From Bathynomus jamesi (lineage: Eukaryota; Arthropoda; Malacostraca; Isopoda; Cirolanidae): a stretch of 64,000 nt of DNA. Positions within the stretch are counted from its first letter, which is position 1, and each line of letters starts with the position of its first letter. The position numbers and the translations under genes are program-made. Positions 50,095 to 60,242 of this stretch are shown here, one piece after another. The notes under the pieces are model-generated. The model did not search any database and had not been told where the DNA came from. It was given only the letters and a program-made list of their open reading frames with translations. The stretch covers positions 408,501 through 472,500 of the forward strand of contig JAJOZX010003206.1 of NCBI GenBank assembly GCA_023014485.1. The letters run 5' to 3'.

Positions 50095-51919
50095 CAGTGC
50101 TGGGCACTTGCGCAAACACTTGCGCAAAACGCAAATTGCGCAATTGCGCAAGTGTGATTTCGGTTGCGCATTTGCGTTTGCGCCAATTCTTGCGCAAACT
50201 TGTGCGCAAACGTGAAAAAAAAAACAAATATTAAAAATAGTGGATTTAGCTCATAAACACGTGACTGCCAGACAGGTGGCGCCGCCAGACAGCAGTGAGC
50301 ACTCAGTATACCAACAACGCTAGTGAAACACGTTTGTTTGATTAGTTGATTTTAATTTTATTTCAGAGTTCAAACTACTAACTACTCTAGTAACTTCTAG
50401 AAACTTCATAAGTCATAACTACTGTCTATAACTAGTGAACCATGGACAGCCTCAGACACCAGTCTCTGTCCAGCCCCACCTCTGCCCCCAGCCCGGCCGG
50501 CAGCGTGACCAGCCATGGCTCAGAGCCTCACCAGGAGGAAGAGGACCTCAACAACCCCTGGCCCCACCTGGACACCTTCTTTGGACCTTTGACCAGCAAG
50601 AAGAGGGTGGTTGAGAGGGGCAGGGTGGTCTACAGGGGCAGCATCATCTGTAAGAGGTGCAAGGCCAAGGTCAGCTTCAACACCATCAGCATGTACACCC
50701 TCAAGAGCCACTACCAGCATGTGAGTTTAAGTTTATTTATAAATTTAAAATTTTATAAAAACTTGATAAGTAGTTAACTTTAGAAATTATTATTTATTAA
50801 AATATAATTAAATATTAAATAATAAATTATACTTTGTCTCAATTCAAACACTTCTGTTGTATACCACTGCCATTACAATATAATTTATAATTTTTTTTTT
50901 CAAGGTTCACCCCAACCAGAGCAAAGACCTCCTCGCTGCCATCACTGGTGGGTCCAAGCGCGGCCGGTCCCTCTCTGGCGACACCAAGGACTCTGGCTCC
51001 AAGAGAATGTGCCAGGCCAGCATAGAGTCCTCCTTTGCTGGATCTGCCGCCTTCAACAATAGCAAGGCCCAGGACCTTTTGCACAGGTAAATAAATAATA
51101 ATTATTAATCTTAATTTTATACACTAATAATAGAATAATTTAAATAATTTATTAAATATATCAAATATTTATATGATATAAAAATAAAAATTCATTGTAA
51201 AAATAAGATAAAGACTTTCCTTACAATCATACCTAATTTTTTGTAACTTATGTTTTAAAATACATTTATTGAAAATGTTCAAAATGAATTTAATTTTCAA
51301 CTTCTCCACAGGTTCATGGTTGAAGAGATGTTGCCCGCCAAAACCACGGAGTCCCCATCTTTCACCAGGTTCCTCAAGTACCTGAACCCCAGCTTCAAGC
51401 TCCCCTCCAGGCGGACCTACATGAGGAACCTCAAGAAGAAGGCCGAGGCAGGGAAGACAGAGCTCACCTCCATCCTGGACGAGGTCAACTATGTGGCCAC
51501 CGCCGCTGACTGCTGGACAGCCCACAACCGCTCCTTCCTGGGCATGACTGCCCACTGGATAGAGCCATCCAACCTCAAGAGGAAGAAGGCCGTCCTAACC
51601 TGCAGGGAGGTGCCTGTGGCGCACACCTATGACGTCCTTGGCAACACCATGCAGGACGTCCACCAGAAGTTTGATATTGAGGCCAAGGTGAGCAAAAAAC
51701 AAAGCATGAAAGCAAGTACTTAACCATAACCATCTTTTACATGTTTTACAAACCGCACCTATTTTTTTTTTGGAAAACCCTGTATATATAAATAGTTTGC
51801 GTTTGCGCAAGCGCAAGTTTCGAGAAGTTTGCGCATTTGCGCTTGCGCAAGGTATGGGTTTGAGTTTGCGCATTTGCGCTTGCGCAAGTGAATTTTCGTT
51901 TGCGCTGCCCAGCACTGAT
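50095..51919 (+). mobile_element. hAT-2, BED-finger hAT with truncated transposase
   Basis: Ends CAGTGCTGGGCACTTGCGC and GCGCTGCCCAGCACTG. Long subterminal regions (about 100 bp each) are made of TTGCGCAA/TTTGCGC motifs, likely transposase binding sites. ATCATATC (50087-50094) and TTCATATC (51920-51927) form an 8-bp TSD with one mismatch; two extra bases (AT) sit at the right end. LINE-2 reads through. It holds three exons of a transposase and then ends. Confidence 0.9.
50442..51687 (+). pseudogene. hAT-2 transposase, N-terminal half, three exons
   Basis: Exon 1 is 50442-50720 (donor GTGAGT), exon 2 50905-51086 and exon 3 51312-51687 (donor GTGAGC); frames join without stops. Exon 1 has a Ser/Pro/Glu-rich start and a BED-type zinc finger (CKRCKAKVSF, then LKSHYQH). 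Exon 2 is basic with many Ser. Exon 3 begins the hAT core: FTRFLKYLNPSFKLPSRRTY and then AADCWTAHNRSFLGMTAHWI with the first catalytic Asp. After a good donor the transposon right end follows, so the rest of the catalytic domain and the dimerisation region are deleted. The exons are GC-rich with G/C third positions while introns are AT-rich. Start chosen at the first ATG. Confidence 0.88.
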
Positions 51920-52061
51920 TTCATATCACCTCGTAACCTTCTTCGCTTTAGGGAAAACATGTTTAGGTGCTCCAATCTCTCTTTGTAACTAAGATGTCTA
52001 ATGCATGGTATCATCCTTGTGGCTCTCTTTTGTACTTTTTTCTAGTCTGTCTTTGTCTTGC

Positions 52062-52210
52062 CTAATTATTGTTTTCTGTGTAACAAGTCTTTACTAATTA
52101 TTGTTTTCTGTGTTTCAGATCTATGCTATGTTTATGTTGAATAAAGCCTCAAATTGGCCTTTACTTTATCTCTAGCCCGCTAACAAACGCGGCACCACAA
52201 TTTATTCAAC
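52062..52210 (+). promoter_or_regulatory. Gypsy-3 5' LTR with possible self-priming site
   Basis: The LTR ends GCGGCACCACA at 52199 and is followed by ATTTATTCAAC (52200-52210). GTTGAATAAAG at 52136-52146 in the LTR is complementary over 10-11 nt, as in Gypsy-2. AATAAA within that site is a likely poly(A) signal. No tRNA match is seen. Confidence 0.72.
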
Positions 52211-52281
52211 ATTTCAATCAGCCATTCAGTCGGCCTTTCAGATACAGCAAGCAAATATTCATCCAGTAATCTTACTATATC

Positions 52282-53733
52282 ATGGAGAAGGTGATTCGCC
52301 CGGATAAATTTATTACTTCTCCGAATTCTCCCCAAGCTGGGAAACTATGGAAATTATGGTCGCGCGGATTCAAATATTTCTTGAGTACTATCGCCGAACA
52401 CAACCCCAATAAATTGGAGGTTCTATTCATACATATCGGCCCCGATGTCGCTGATATCATTCAAGACTGCTCTACTTATGAGGATGCCATGGCAGCCTTA
52501 GAGGCCACCTACGTCAAGAAGCCAAACGAGGTATGCGCTCGCCACCTGTTGTCCACCCGTCACCAAAAGCCCGAGGAAACCCTCGATGAGTACTTGCAAA
52601 TTCTTCAACAACTAGCCAATGACTGCAACTTCAAATCGGTTTCCGCCGACGAAAACAGGAGTTCATCTGTGAGAGACGCTTTCATCCGAGGAATTAGAGA
52701 TAGCGCCATCCGTACCCGCTTACTCGAAAATGACACACTCTCACTGGAAAAGGCTATCGTCCAGGCTCGAACATTAGATCAGGCCCAGAAAAACTCAGAA
52801 TCGTACCTCACTCATTACGGTGCTGTTGCAGCCACTGGCTCTCGCCACGAACCGTCGCCGACTACTGACTCTGCCCGGCCTGCCTGCGTCCAAGAAGACG
52901 ATCTCCCAAACTCTTCAGCCGCTACGAATTTCGACAACAAAGCCGCTCTGTGCTTCTTCTGCGGGTCTCGACGCCACCCACGAAGCAGGTGTCCAGCAAA
53001 GGATTCTATCTGTGCGAAATGTGAAAAGACCGGCCACTGGGCCAAAGTCTGCCGCTCAAGTACTTCCTCGGCACGTCAAAAACAGGATAAAACCACAGCG
53101 TCTCATTCAGCCGCAGCATTAGCGACCATTAGTACCACTCTATCGTGTAGCTCCTCCATGCCTACCAACTCAACAGTCGATATCCTCGTCAACGGCCGTT
53201 CGTGTCTCGCCTTGTTGGATACTGGCAGCTCGGACAACTTCATTCGTGAGGATCTAGCCAAACACTTAGAGCTGCCCATTCTTCCGCACTCGGGCGTCGT
53301 ATCAATGGCTTCGCCTAATCTATCCGCAGCCATCTCAGGTCGATGTACAGTGAAGGTTACGATGGGAGACCGCGACTACGAAAAGCTCGAACTATCCGTC
53401 TTGTCGGATCTGTGCGCTGACATAATACTCGGTACCCCATTCTTAATCAGACACAAGGAATTGAACATCAATTTCGGAGGTCCGGAGCCAGCACTCCATA
53501 TATGCGGCCTTACTCGATCAAGAATTTCAGCCCCACCACTATTCGGCAACTTAACTGCCGATTGTCGTCCCATCGCCACGAAGTCCAGACGATTTTGCTC
53601 TGAGGACAAAATTTTCATTGGGAAAGAAATCGAAAAGCTACTCAGGGATGAGATAATTGAACCCAGTAACTCACCCTGGCGTGCTCAAGTAGTCATCACA
53701 TCTACCGAAACAAAAAAAAAAAACGCATGGTAA
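52282..53733 (+). CDS. Gypsy-3 gag, nucleocapsid, protease and start of reverse transcriptase
   Basis: Begins MEKVIRPDKFITSPNSPQAG. Capsid region with LWSRGFKYFLSTIAEHN and DEYLQILQQLANDCNFKSVS (residues 1-165). Two CCHC knuckles CFFCGSRRHPRSRC and CAKCEKTGHWAKVC (about 230-265). Protease CLALLDTGSSDNFI near 310. The N-terminal end of the reverse transcriptase (NSPWRAQVVITS) is followed by an A11 run at 53711-53721 where the frame slips, most likely a 1-nt length change in the homopolymer. The next frame picks up at 53727. Confidence 0.92.
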   Translation: MEKVIRPDKFITSPNSPQAGKLWKLWSRGFKYFLSTIAEHNPNKLEVLFIHIGPDVADIIQDCSTYEDAMAALEATYVKKPNEVCARHLLSTRHQKPEETLDEYLQILQQLANDCNFKSVSADENRSSSVRDAFIRGIRDSAIRTRLLENDTLSLEKAIVQARTLDQAQKNSESYLTHYGAVAATGSRHEPSPTTDSARPACVQEDDLPNSSAATNFDNKAALCFFCGSRRHPRSRCPAKDSICAKCEKTGHWAKVCRSSTSSARQKQDKTTASHSAAALATISTTLSCSSSMPTNSTVDILVNGRSCLALLDTGSSDNFIREDLAKHLELPILPHSGVVSMASPNLSAAISGRCTVKVTMGDRDYEKLELSVLSDLCADIILGTPFLIRHKELNINFGGPEPALHICGLTRSRISAPPLFGNLTADCRPIATKSRRFCSEDKIFIGKEIEKLLRDEIIEPSNSPWRAQVVITSTETKKKNAW

Positions 53734-55247
53734 TCGATTTCTCTCAAACCGTCAACCGATTTACCATGCTAGATGCATATCCTCTTCCGCGAATCGATGA
53801 TATAGCCAACAAAGTCTCACAACACAAATACTACAGCGTAATTGATCTGTCAAGCGCATACTACCAGGTAGAAATCGATCCGTCTGAACGACCTTTCACA
53901 GCATTCGAGGCTGACGGAAATCTATACCAATTCAGAAGGATCCCTATGGGAGTAACTAACGGAGCCGCGGCCTTCCAGCGCGTCATGAACGAATTCATAT
54001 CCTCGAACAACTTATCATCAACATACGCCTACCTCGACGATCTCACCATCTGCGGAACCACTTGGGAAGAGCACGATGAGAACCTTCGACATTTCTGGGA
54101 AGCCGCTAAACGAGTAAATCTGAGTCTAAACAAGGAAAAATGCAAGCTTTCGATGACATCAGTGCACCTGCTCGGATATTCTATCTCTCATGGCGTATTG
54201 CGGCCCGATCCCGAACGCCTCCGGCCACTACAAGAACTTCAAACTCCTCGCAACAAGTCGTCTCTACAACGCGTAATCGGACTATTCGCATACTATGCTA
54301 AATGGATTCAGAACTATTCCCTCAAGATCAAACCTCTGCTCAACGTTTCATCATTCCCATTAACTCGCGAGGAAGTATCAACGATCCAAACACTCAAAGA
54401 TGATATCTCGAAAGCTGTCGTCGGTTCAATCGATGAAGAACTGCCGTTCACTGTGGAGACGGACGCTTCCTCTTCAGCAATCGGAGCCACCCTCACCCAG
54501 AACGGCCGCCCGGTGGCGTTCTTTTCTCGCGCTCTGAATAACACAGAACGTCGCCATCACATCGTTGAAAAGGAGGCATACGCTGTAATCGAATCCATTC
54601 GCAAGTGGAAGCACTTCTTAGCTTATCGACACTTTACTGTCGTCACCGACCAGCGGAGCGTATCTTTCATGTTCGATGGAAAAGCTACTGGTCGTATTAA
54701 GAACGATAAGATTCTCCGTTGGCGTGTAGAACTAGCCGGCTACTCATTCACAATAAAATACAGACCGGGCCCCGAGAACCGAGCCGCAGACGCATTGTCG
54801 CGATCCTTTTGCGCTGCTACTCCAAGAATATCCCTCGCCCAGCTGCATGTTAATCTGATACACCCAGGAGTCCGCCGAATGACTCATTTTGTGAGAGCTA
54901 GGAACCTACCATTCTCAGTGGATGACATCAAACGAGTTACGTCGGAATGCCAAACATGCGCTAAATGTAAGCCACAGTACTATAAACCAGAAGTTAGTCA
55001 CTTAATACGGGCCATGTCCCCGTTTGACCGACTTAACATCGACTTTAAAGGCCCGCTTCCGAGCGCAACTTCGCGACCTTACATCCTAACAGTAATCGAC
55101 GAGTATTCACGCTTTCCTTTTGCCTTCCCGTGCCGTGATACGAACACGTCAACCGTTATCGCCCGTCTCACCGAGTTATTTTCTACCTTCGGAACTCCTC
55201 TTACATCCACACAGATCGAGGGACATCGTTTATGTCTTCGGAACTAA
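53727..55247 (+). CDS. Gypsy-3 reverse transcriptase, RNase H, integrase
   Basis: Reverse transcriptase: VIDFSQTVNRFTMLDAYPLP, YSVIDLSSAYYQV (Asp) and YLDDLTICG with an intact YLDD box near residue 105. RNase H: VETDASSSAIGATL, EKEAYAVIESIRKWKHF, TDQRSVSFMFD and AADALSRS. Integrase: zinc-binding part (HVNLIHPGVRRMTHF, CQTCAKCKP) and core start LNIDFKGPLPS (Asp). Near 55205 a 1-nt change shifts the frame just before the second catalytic Asp. The lack of other damage supports a recent insertion. Confidence 0.93.
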   Translation: MVIDFSQTVNRFTMLDAYPLPRIDDIANKVSQHKYYSVIDLSSAYYQVEIDPSERPFTAFEADGNLYQFRRIPMGVTNGAAAFQRVMNEFISSNNLSSTYAYLDDLTICGTTWEEHDENLRHFWEAAKRVNLSLNKEKCKLSMTSVHLLGYSISHGVLRPDPERLRPLQELQTPRNKSSLQRVIGLFAYYAKWIQNYSLKIKPLLNVSSFPLTREEVSTIQTLKDDISKAVVGSIDEELPFTVETDASSSAIGATLTQNGRPVAFFSRALNNTERRHHIVEKEAYAVIESIRKWKHFLAYRHFTVVTDQRSVSFMFDGKATGRIKNDKILRWRVELAGYSFTIKYRPGPENRAADALSRSFCAATPRISLAQLHVNLIHPGVRRMTHFVRARNLPFSVDDIKRVTSECQTCAKCKPQYYKPEVSHLIRAMSPFDRLNIDFKGPLPSATSRPYILTVIDEYSRFPFAFPCRDTNTSTVIARLTELFSTFGTPLTSTQIEGHRLCLRN

Positions 55248-55937
55248 AACTGTTCCTAACTAAACATGGTATCGCGACTAGTCGCACAACGCCGTATCAC
55301 CCCCAAGGAAACGGGCAATGCGAACGTTACAATGGAATCATCATGAACACCATCAAACTAGCCATAGAAGATCGCGGGTTGCCGATGTCGCAATGGGAGT
55401 CCGTCCTACCAGACGCGCTGCACTCGATTAGATCGCTGCTGTGTACGGCCACGAACGAAACTCCTCACGAGCGTCTATTCACGCACCCGCGGCGTACTTC
55501 TACCGGTTCTGCACTACCGACGTGGCTGTCTTCTCCGGGAACTGTACTCCTTCGCCAATTCATTCGCCGATCCAAGAACGACCCCCTCGTCGAGGAAGTT
55601 GAGTTAATTGAGGCAAACCCCAACTACGCGTTTATACGGCATCCGAATGGGAGAGAAGATACCGTATCCATCAGGGACCTGGCACCGGCGGGACGTAGCA
55701 ATACGGATGACACGAATCACTATGAACCCCCGTACCCAGTCCGCCAATCAATTCCACCCGCTAACGGACGACTCAGAACCCGCTGAGATCCGCCGACACA
55801 CGGTCCCAACAGCTCCCGTCGAAGCGACTCCAGTCGAAGTCGAGAGAGGCCCACCTGTGTCAGTAACCTCCGAGACGAGTCCCCCTCTGAGAAGAAGCAC
55901 TCGAATCAGATACCCAGCTCAACGCCTAAACTTGTAG
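55232..55937 (+). pseudogene. Gypsy-3 integrase end
   Basis: It continues the integrase core (FLTKHGIATSRTTPYHPQG, QCERYNGIIMNT with the catalytic Glu), then LPDALHSIRSLLCTATNETP and PRRTSTGSALPTWL. A third frame change lies between about 55700 and 55780. The protein ends LRRSTRIRYPAQRLNL at 55937, as in related elements. Confidence 0.88.
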
Positions 55938-56007
55938 ACTCTTCTTTCTTCCAAAATATCTTGAACTTGTCGTTTTGTTTCTTACCGTGCAATGTATCAC
56001 GTATTAT

Positions 56008-56175
56008 AAAAGAAGAGAGGAATGTAATGAGTCTTTACTAATTATTGTTTTCTGTGTAACAAGTCTTTACTAATTATTGTTTTCTGTGTTTCAGATCTAT
56101 GCTATGTTTATGTTGAATAAAGCCTCAAATTGGCCTTTACTTTATCTCTAGCCCGCTAACAAACGCGGCACCACA
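56008..56175 (+). repeat. Gypsy-3 polypurine tract and 3' LTR
   Basis: AAAAGAAGAGAGGAA at 56008-56022 directly precedes the LTR (TGTAATGAGTC to GGCACCACA, 153 bp). A GTCTTTACTAATTATTGTTT segment is tandemly repeated at its start. Confidence 0.9.
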
Positions 56176-56690
56176 AATACTCAAGAAGATGCCTCACGTA
56201 TGAAGTGTAGAGCCTACTTATAATTTTTGGTGATTCACATTCTATATGTTTTTGCATTAGGTTCAATCTAGCACTAGCCTTATTTCTAATTTCAATACAA
56301 TTTAAGGTTTCAATAGGTTTAAGATTATGATTCACAATGACTTCCAAATCTCTTTCCTTTTTTTCTTTATTTATCCAGTTTTCATCCATGTTATACTCAA
56401 ATTCTGGATTGTTATGACCAACATACATAACTTTACACTTTTCCACATTAAATTTCATCTCCCACATATCTGCCCAAGCAACTACTCTATCAATGTCCTT
56501 TTGCATTTTCATGGCACCTGTTAAAGATCTTACATTTTGTCCCAATTTTGTATCATCTGCAAATGTTGAAGTTTTACTAGTTAGACCCTTTTCCAAGTCA
56601 TTAATATAAATAATAAAAAGTAGAGGTCCAAATACGGACCTGTGGACTCCACTCAGAACAGGGCTCCATGTAGACCTAGTCCCATTTAAT

Positions 56691-56991
56691 CTTGTATCTA
56701 AACAACCAAACTGAATTGCAAGAGAGTAGAAAGGAGTAGAAAGGAGTAGAAAGGACGGGCCAGTGCCCCAAAAAAATGATGCCACAAGAGTGCCCAAACA
56801 ATGATGCCAAAAGAGCCCAAAAATGCTAGCTCTAAATTAAGTGAATTTTTCACTAACCTTACAATTATGAGATGGATATATGTACACCTTAACTTAACTT
56901 AATATATAGAACAGAAGCAATGCTGCATCAATCAGCTTAGTCATTATATCGCCTTGGGACAACAATGGCTCTTCCTCTTCTAGATTTTCTA
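56691..56991 (-). repeat. BEL-A/D/E family LTR fragment
   Basis: Second half of the LTR, from CTTGTATCTAAACAACC to TTTTCTAACA, with a local GGAGTAGAAA triplication and a deletion near 56730. It forms the 5' truncation point of LINE-2. Confidence 0.87.
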
Positions 56992-57300
56992 ACAATGCCC
57001 ATACCATGCCATTCTTCTCTCTTGAGCCTTATTTGAAATTTCGGTACCTTTCACCACCCCCCTGACTCTGGTTCCTTATCCTGTCTCTTCTAGCTACACC
57101 CCTCGATATTGTCCGCATGTCATCCTTTGGTTTTGGCAATAAATTTTACGGCCGGATGCCCTTCCTGACGCCAACCCTCCTATATATACTGTATCTAAAA
57201 CGATAATTTCTTTCAGGAATTGTCTTGCACAAAATGTTACATCACAAATATATTCAGCCTATTTCTATCATAACATACCTAAAGTTTAAAATTCCTTTCA
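56992..57300. other. LINE/SINE-type tail
   Basis: Contains TTTTACGGCCGGATGCCCTT followed by CCTGACGCCAACCCTCC (57148-57180), a 3' tail motif common in animal LINEs and SINEs. No coding sequence. Confidence 0.6.
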
Positions 57301-58198
57301 GAGGAGAGGGCGACAGTTTGGAGATTTTGAGTGTCCTCATACGGATGATTGTAAAGCAGATCAACCAACCAACCAATTTCATGACTCAGTAATAGAAAAG
57401 AGTTACAACAAACTGGTTGTTGGTAAGGCATTCTGGAAAGGCTTGGCGCTGCCATCAATACTATATGGAACAAATATTATAGAACTAAACAAAACAGAAA
57501 TTCAACAGCTACAGAAATATGAGAATGGAGTATACAGAACAATACTATCAGCAGGAAGAAGCGTGGCTGTGAGTGGTTTGAGGGGAGAAATAGGAGCATC
57601 AATGATGAGAACGAGAATAATGAAAGGAAAGCTCAACTGTGTAAAAAGTATTTTGAAAAATTGCACAGGAAGGTTGGTAGGTGAAATATTTAGTAAAGTA
57701 AAAGAAGAAACAAGAGGGAAGTGGATGAAGGAGGTTGAGGGATATATGATTGACTTGAGAATAAATATAAAATACCTAAAAGATTGCAAAAAACAGGAAC
57801 TGGCAAACAAAATACGTACCTGGGATGAAGACCAATGGAGGAAAGATATGGCTGGAAAGGAAAGTTTAAAATTATATCGGAAATGGAAAAGAAGCTTTGG
57901 AGGCACGGAGGATATATATGATAACACCGCAGCCTCAACCATATTGTACAGATATAGGGCAAATAATTTGGAACTTAATGACAGAAATAGATATATGGGA
58001 GGGGACACCAAATGCCCCATGTGTGCATACGAAAAAGAAGACCTGGAGCATTTCTTGTTGGACTGTAGTGCATACAGGGAGGAGAGAGTAAAAGCCATCG
58101 AATTACAACAGCCGTTTAAGGCAGACAAAGAGGAGAGTATTGGGCGGGGTTATCTTTGGGAAGGAAAATATAGACCACAAAAAACAGAAAATATATAA
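57301..58198 (+). pseudogene. LINE-3 ORF2 C-terminus
   Basis: Frame 57443-58198, with coding traces upstream from about 57330. It reads ALPSILYGTNIIELNKTEIQ (the usual stretch after the reverse transcriptase), MMRTRIMKGKLNCVKSIL and, near the end, CPMCAYEKEDLEHFLLDC, the CCHC finger that closes ORF2 of several LINE clades. The reverse transcriptase core is missing. Confidence 0.87.
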
Positions 58199-58679
58199 AT
58201 TCTGGAAAATACGATATCAAATGGTTAGAGCACAGCACAGAGGATGAAGACATCAGGAGGCGCCGTTGAAAAGGCTTAGGCCTCCGACTTTTCATCGTAT
58301 CGTATAAAACACCAGTCAACAGATGTGTGACGTCATGATCTAAGTTGTTCGTGGCAAAGGTTTCGCTTGAGAGTTGAGGGCCTCCTAAATTTTCATGTGT
58401 GAAATTTCCAAGTTGTAGTGATTGAAGTCCGAAGGAAAATTTGTTGTTTGCCGATGTTCCTCGATACTACAATCAGTCAGTCATAATTCATGTCTATCAT
58501 TTGACTATTAATGGTTGAATTTACAGTTTTACTCGTTTAGACCTGTTCTGTGATTGGATACTTTTCCGAATGGCTTCAAAAAATCATACTGCAAACTTAT
58601 TAGATATTCAGGTACCTAATTTACATTAATATACTTCCTTTGTAAGTAATTTTAAGCAGTTAGATAAGCCTATGGTATA
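58199..58679. other. LINE-3 tail and unassigned sequence
   Basis: The first 120 bp probably belong to the LINE-3 3' end (a GGAGGCGCCGTTGAAAAGGC stretch). The remainder shows no feature I can support. Confidence 0.45.
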
Positions 58680-58727
58680 CCTAAGTTGGTAATTATTCGC
58701 TTTTTGACCCAGTCTCTCTTTATAATG

Positions 58728-58985
58728 AGAGCAAACTTTTCTGGTCAATTTTGAGGTGTTCTGCACGAATCTGCCATCCGTTTCCTGTGCAAATGCGTAG
58801 TTTTCGAGATATCGTCATCTCGAAAACTAGGCATTTGGGTTATTATATAGAAAACGGCGCAACCCGAAGTATGATGTAAAAAACATTTTATTAGGTCAAT
58901 TTCGATGTGCTGAAGCCAAATCTGTTAACCATTTGGTGTGCAAATTACATTTTTACAGATTATAAATAAAATTATAAATTTTTGA
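58728..58985. repeat. Inner repeat of Merlin-L, first copy
   Basis: GAGAGCAAACTTTTCTGGTC to the TGTGCAAATTACATTTTTAC segment. The second part recurs directly at 60243-60435 and inverted at 60768-60868. The first part recurs inverted at 60872-60946 and as a lone scrap at 62437. Confidence 0.85.
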
Positions 58986-59068
58986 AGTTCATTCATTTGC
59001 CCATCATTTATGTTTTGGTTCCAATAATTTTGGTAATTTTTTACTATCACTCCGGTCTCTTCAATTCC

Positions 59069-59280
59069 CATAATTTATAGATCAATGGATTCGTTATTAC
59101 ACCAGGAATGCGATTTGGATAGTCTCAAGTGAGGGAACTGACCCAAAACTAAGTTAGGACACGGTTTGTTTTGGGGTATAAGTGTGAAAAAATACCCTAA
59201 AATGCGGGTAATTCCTTCAGTAGAGACTACCTACGGCGCATTCGCGATGTAAAAACGAATCCATTGATATATAAATTATG
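59069..59280. repeat. Small inverted-repeat segment in Merlin-L
   Basis: CATAATTTATAGATCAATGG (59069) faces CCATTGATATATAAATTATG (59261-59280), giving 25-bp arms around a 160-bp spacer. It may be a MITE; no clear TSD. Confidence 0.6.
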
Positions 59281-59354
59281 GAAATTGTAGAAACAGCCAA
59301 CATGAGTGACCTAAAAGGTATATATATACATTTATATATATGTAGTAAAATGAA

Positions 59355-59640
59355 CACTGTATATATTCACTGGGATCTTTTCCGTTTGACTGCCGCCATT
59401 GAAACATAATTAAACTCCAGCCTTCTTTAGTTAGCTTTATAAGGCTAACTAACAAAAATATCACGACCTAACCTAACCAATCATCAAGGTCGTACAGTTG
59501 ACCTAACGATTGGTTAGGTTAGGTCATGATATTTTCGTTAGTTAGCCTTATAAGGCTAAGTAAAGAAGGCTGGGGGCACTCACCTCTTGTGTTTCAATGG
59601 CAGCAGTCAAACGGAAAAGATCCATTCACTGTATATATTA
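59355..59640. repeat. Foldback segment, 286 bp
   Basis: The two halves are inverse copies of about 120-140 bp: ACTGTATATATTCACTGGGA with TTTTCCGTTTGACTGC at the left, mirrored at 59606-59640. CCTAACCTAACC lies in the left arm and GGTTAGGTTAGG in the right. A single strand would fold over nearly its whole length. Confidence 0.85.
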
Positions 59641-59716
59641 TATATACCGTAAAACTAAACACTACTAACCTAACCTAACCTACCTAACCTTGCGTGTTCC
59701 CCTTCTCCGTTTCTTA

Positions 59717-59935
59717 TCACGCACACGACCTATGGCAACGAAATGCTTTTCTGTTTTTATCGAACACACACTTATTACCACAAACAGTATCTTCCTTGTT
59801 TTTCTTAGGGCAAATAAATTCTTTTAGCAATACACTGTGTTCTACATAAAAATTAAATGCAGCCTCTTCATCATCAAAAAATTTGCATGAAGCTAAACAC
59901 ACTGAATAATTACAACCATCGCAAACCAACGCCAT
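59717..59935 (-). pseudogene. Merlin-like transposase N-terminal piece (minus)
   Basis: The frame starts MALVCDGCNYSVCLASCKFF and continues with AAFNFYVEHSVLLKEFICPK and FRCHRSC, the pattern of the IS1595/Merlin N-terminal zinc ribbon (paired Cys motifs after a GVL-like helix). A frameshift follows, then coding traces of basic residues, and the sequence runs into CCTAA repeats. The DDE core is missing. Confidence 0.7.
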
Positions 59936-60242
59936 CGTGACACTAAAATCTTATGAGTTCAGGTCAAACCACCCAATTTTGTTAGCGGTACCTTCCTAAC
60001 CTTTGTGGGATCAGCCATTTTATCACTCCCAAAAACATGATCCGCGATTTTATCGCTCAAAAAAAAATTTATTAACATTAATTTTATAGCTTTAATCGGC
60101 ATTTGCCTTCATATTATACTTAATAAAAGTTGTTTAAAAAAATGTAAAGAGTCTTATGGTAAACATTATTTTCAGTTTCCAGAGACCGGACTGATAGTAA
60201 AAAATTACCATAATTTTGCTCCACGAGTCAAAGTAGGGTTAT

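Larger units (their letters stand above)
52062..56175 (+). mobile_element. Gypsy-3, young Ty3/Gypsy element in LINE-2
   Basis: LTRs at 52062-52199 (5', start clipped) and 56023-56175 (3') are identical over the shared 138 bp. Gag-pol is open apart from three frameshifts. It is related to Gypsy-2. About 17 bp of the 5' LTR and some 35 bp of LINE-2 next to it are missing, so no TSD is seen. Confidence 0.9.
49869..56690 (-). mobile_element. LINE-2, CR1-like LINE in three pieces
   Basis: Minus-strand order: 56690-56180 is the reverse transcriptase, with SGVHRSVFGPLLFIIYINDL, FADDTKLGQ (catalytic box) and KCKVMYVGHNNP. 52060-51928 is the C-terminal part, with DRLEK and IPCIRHLSYKERLEHLNMFS. 50086-49869 is the end, with NDRTRGHSLKLFQQRCK, FWNSLDEEVVSS and a LMTERGI-type terminus. 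The gaps are filled by Gypsy-3 and hAT-2. The LINE is 5' truncated at a BEL LTR. Confidence 0.88.

Noticed and set aside
50839..51555. Minus-strand frames opposite hAT-2 exons
   Set aside because: They are shadows of GC-rich exons on the plus strand, which have splice sites and family motifs.
57502..58128. A 208-residue minus-strand frame
   Set aside because: It lies opposite the LINE-3 ORF2 end, which has a recognisable CCHC finger; the minus frame has no such support.
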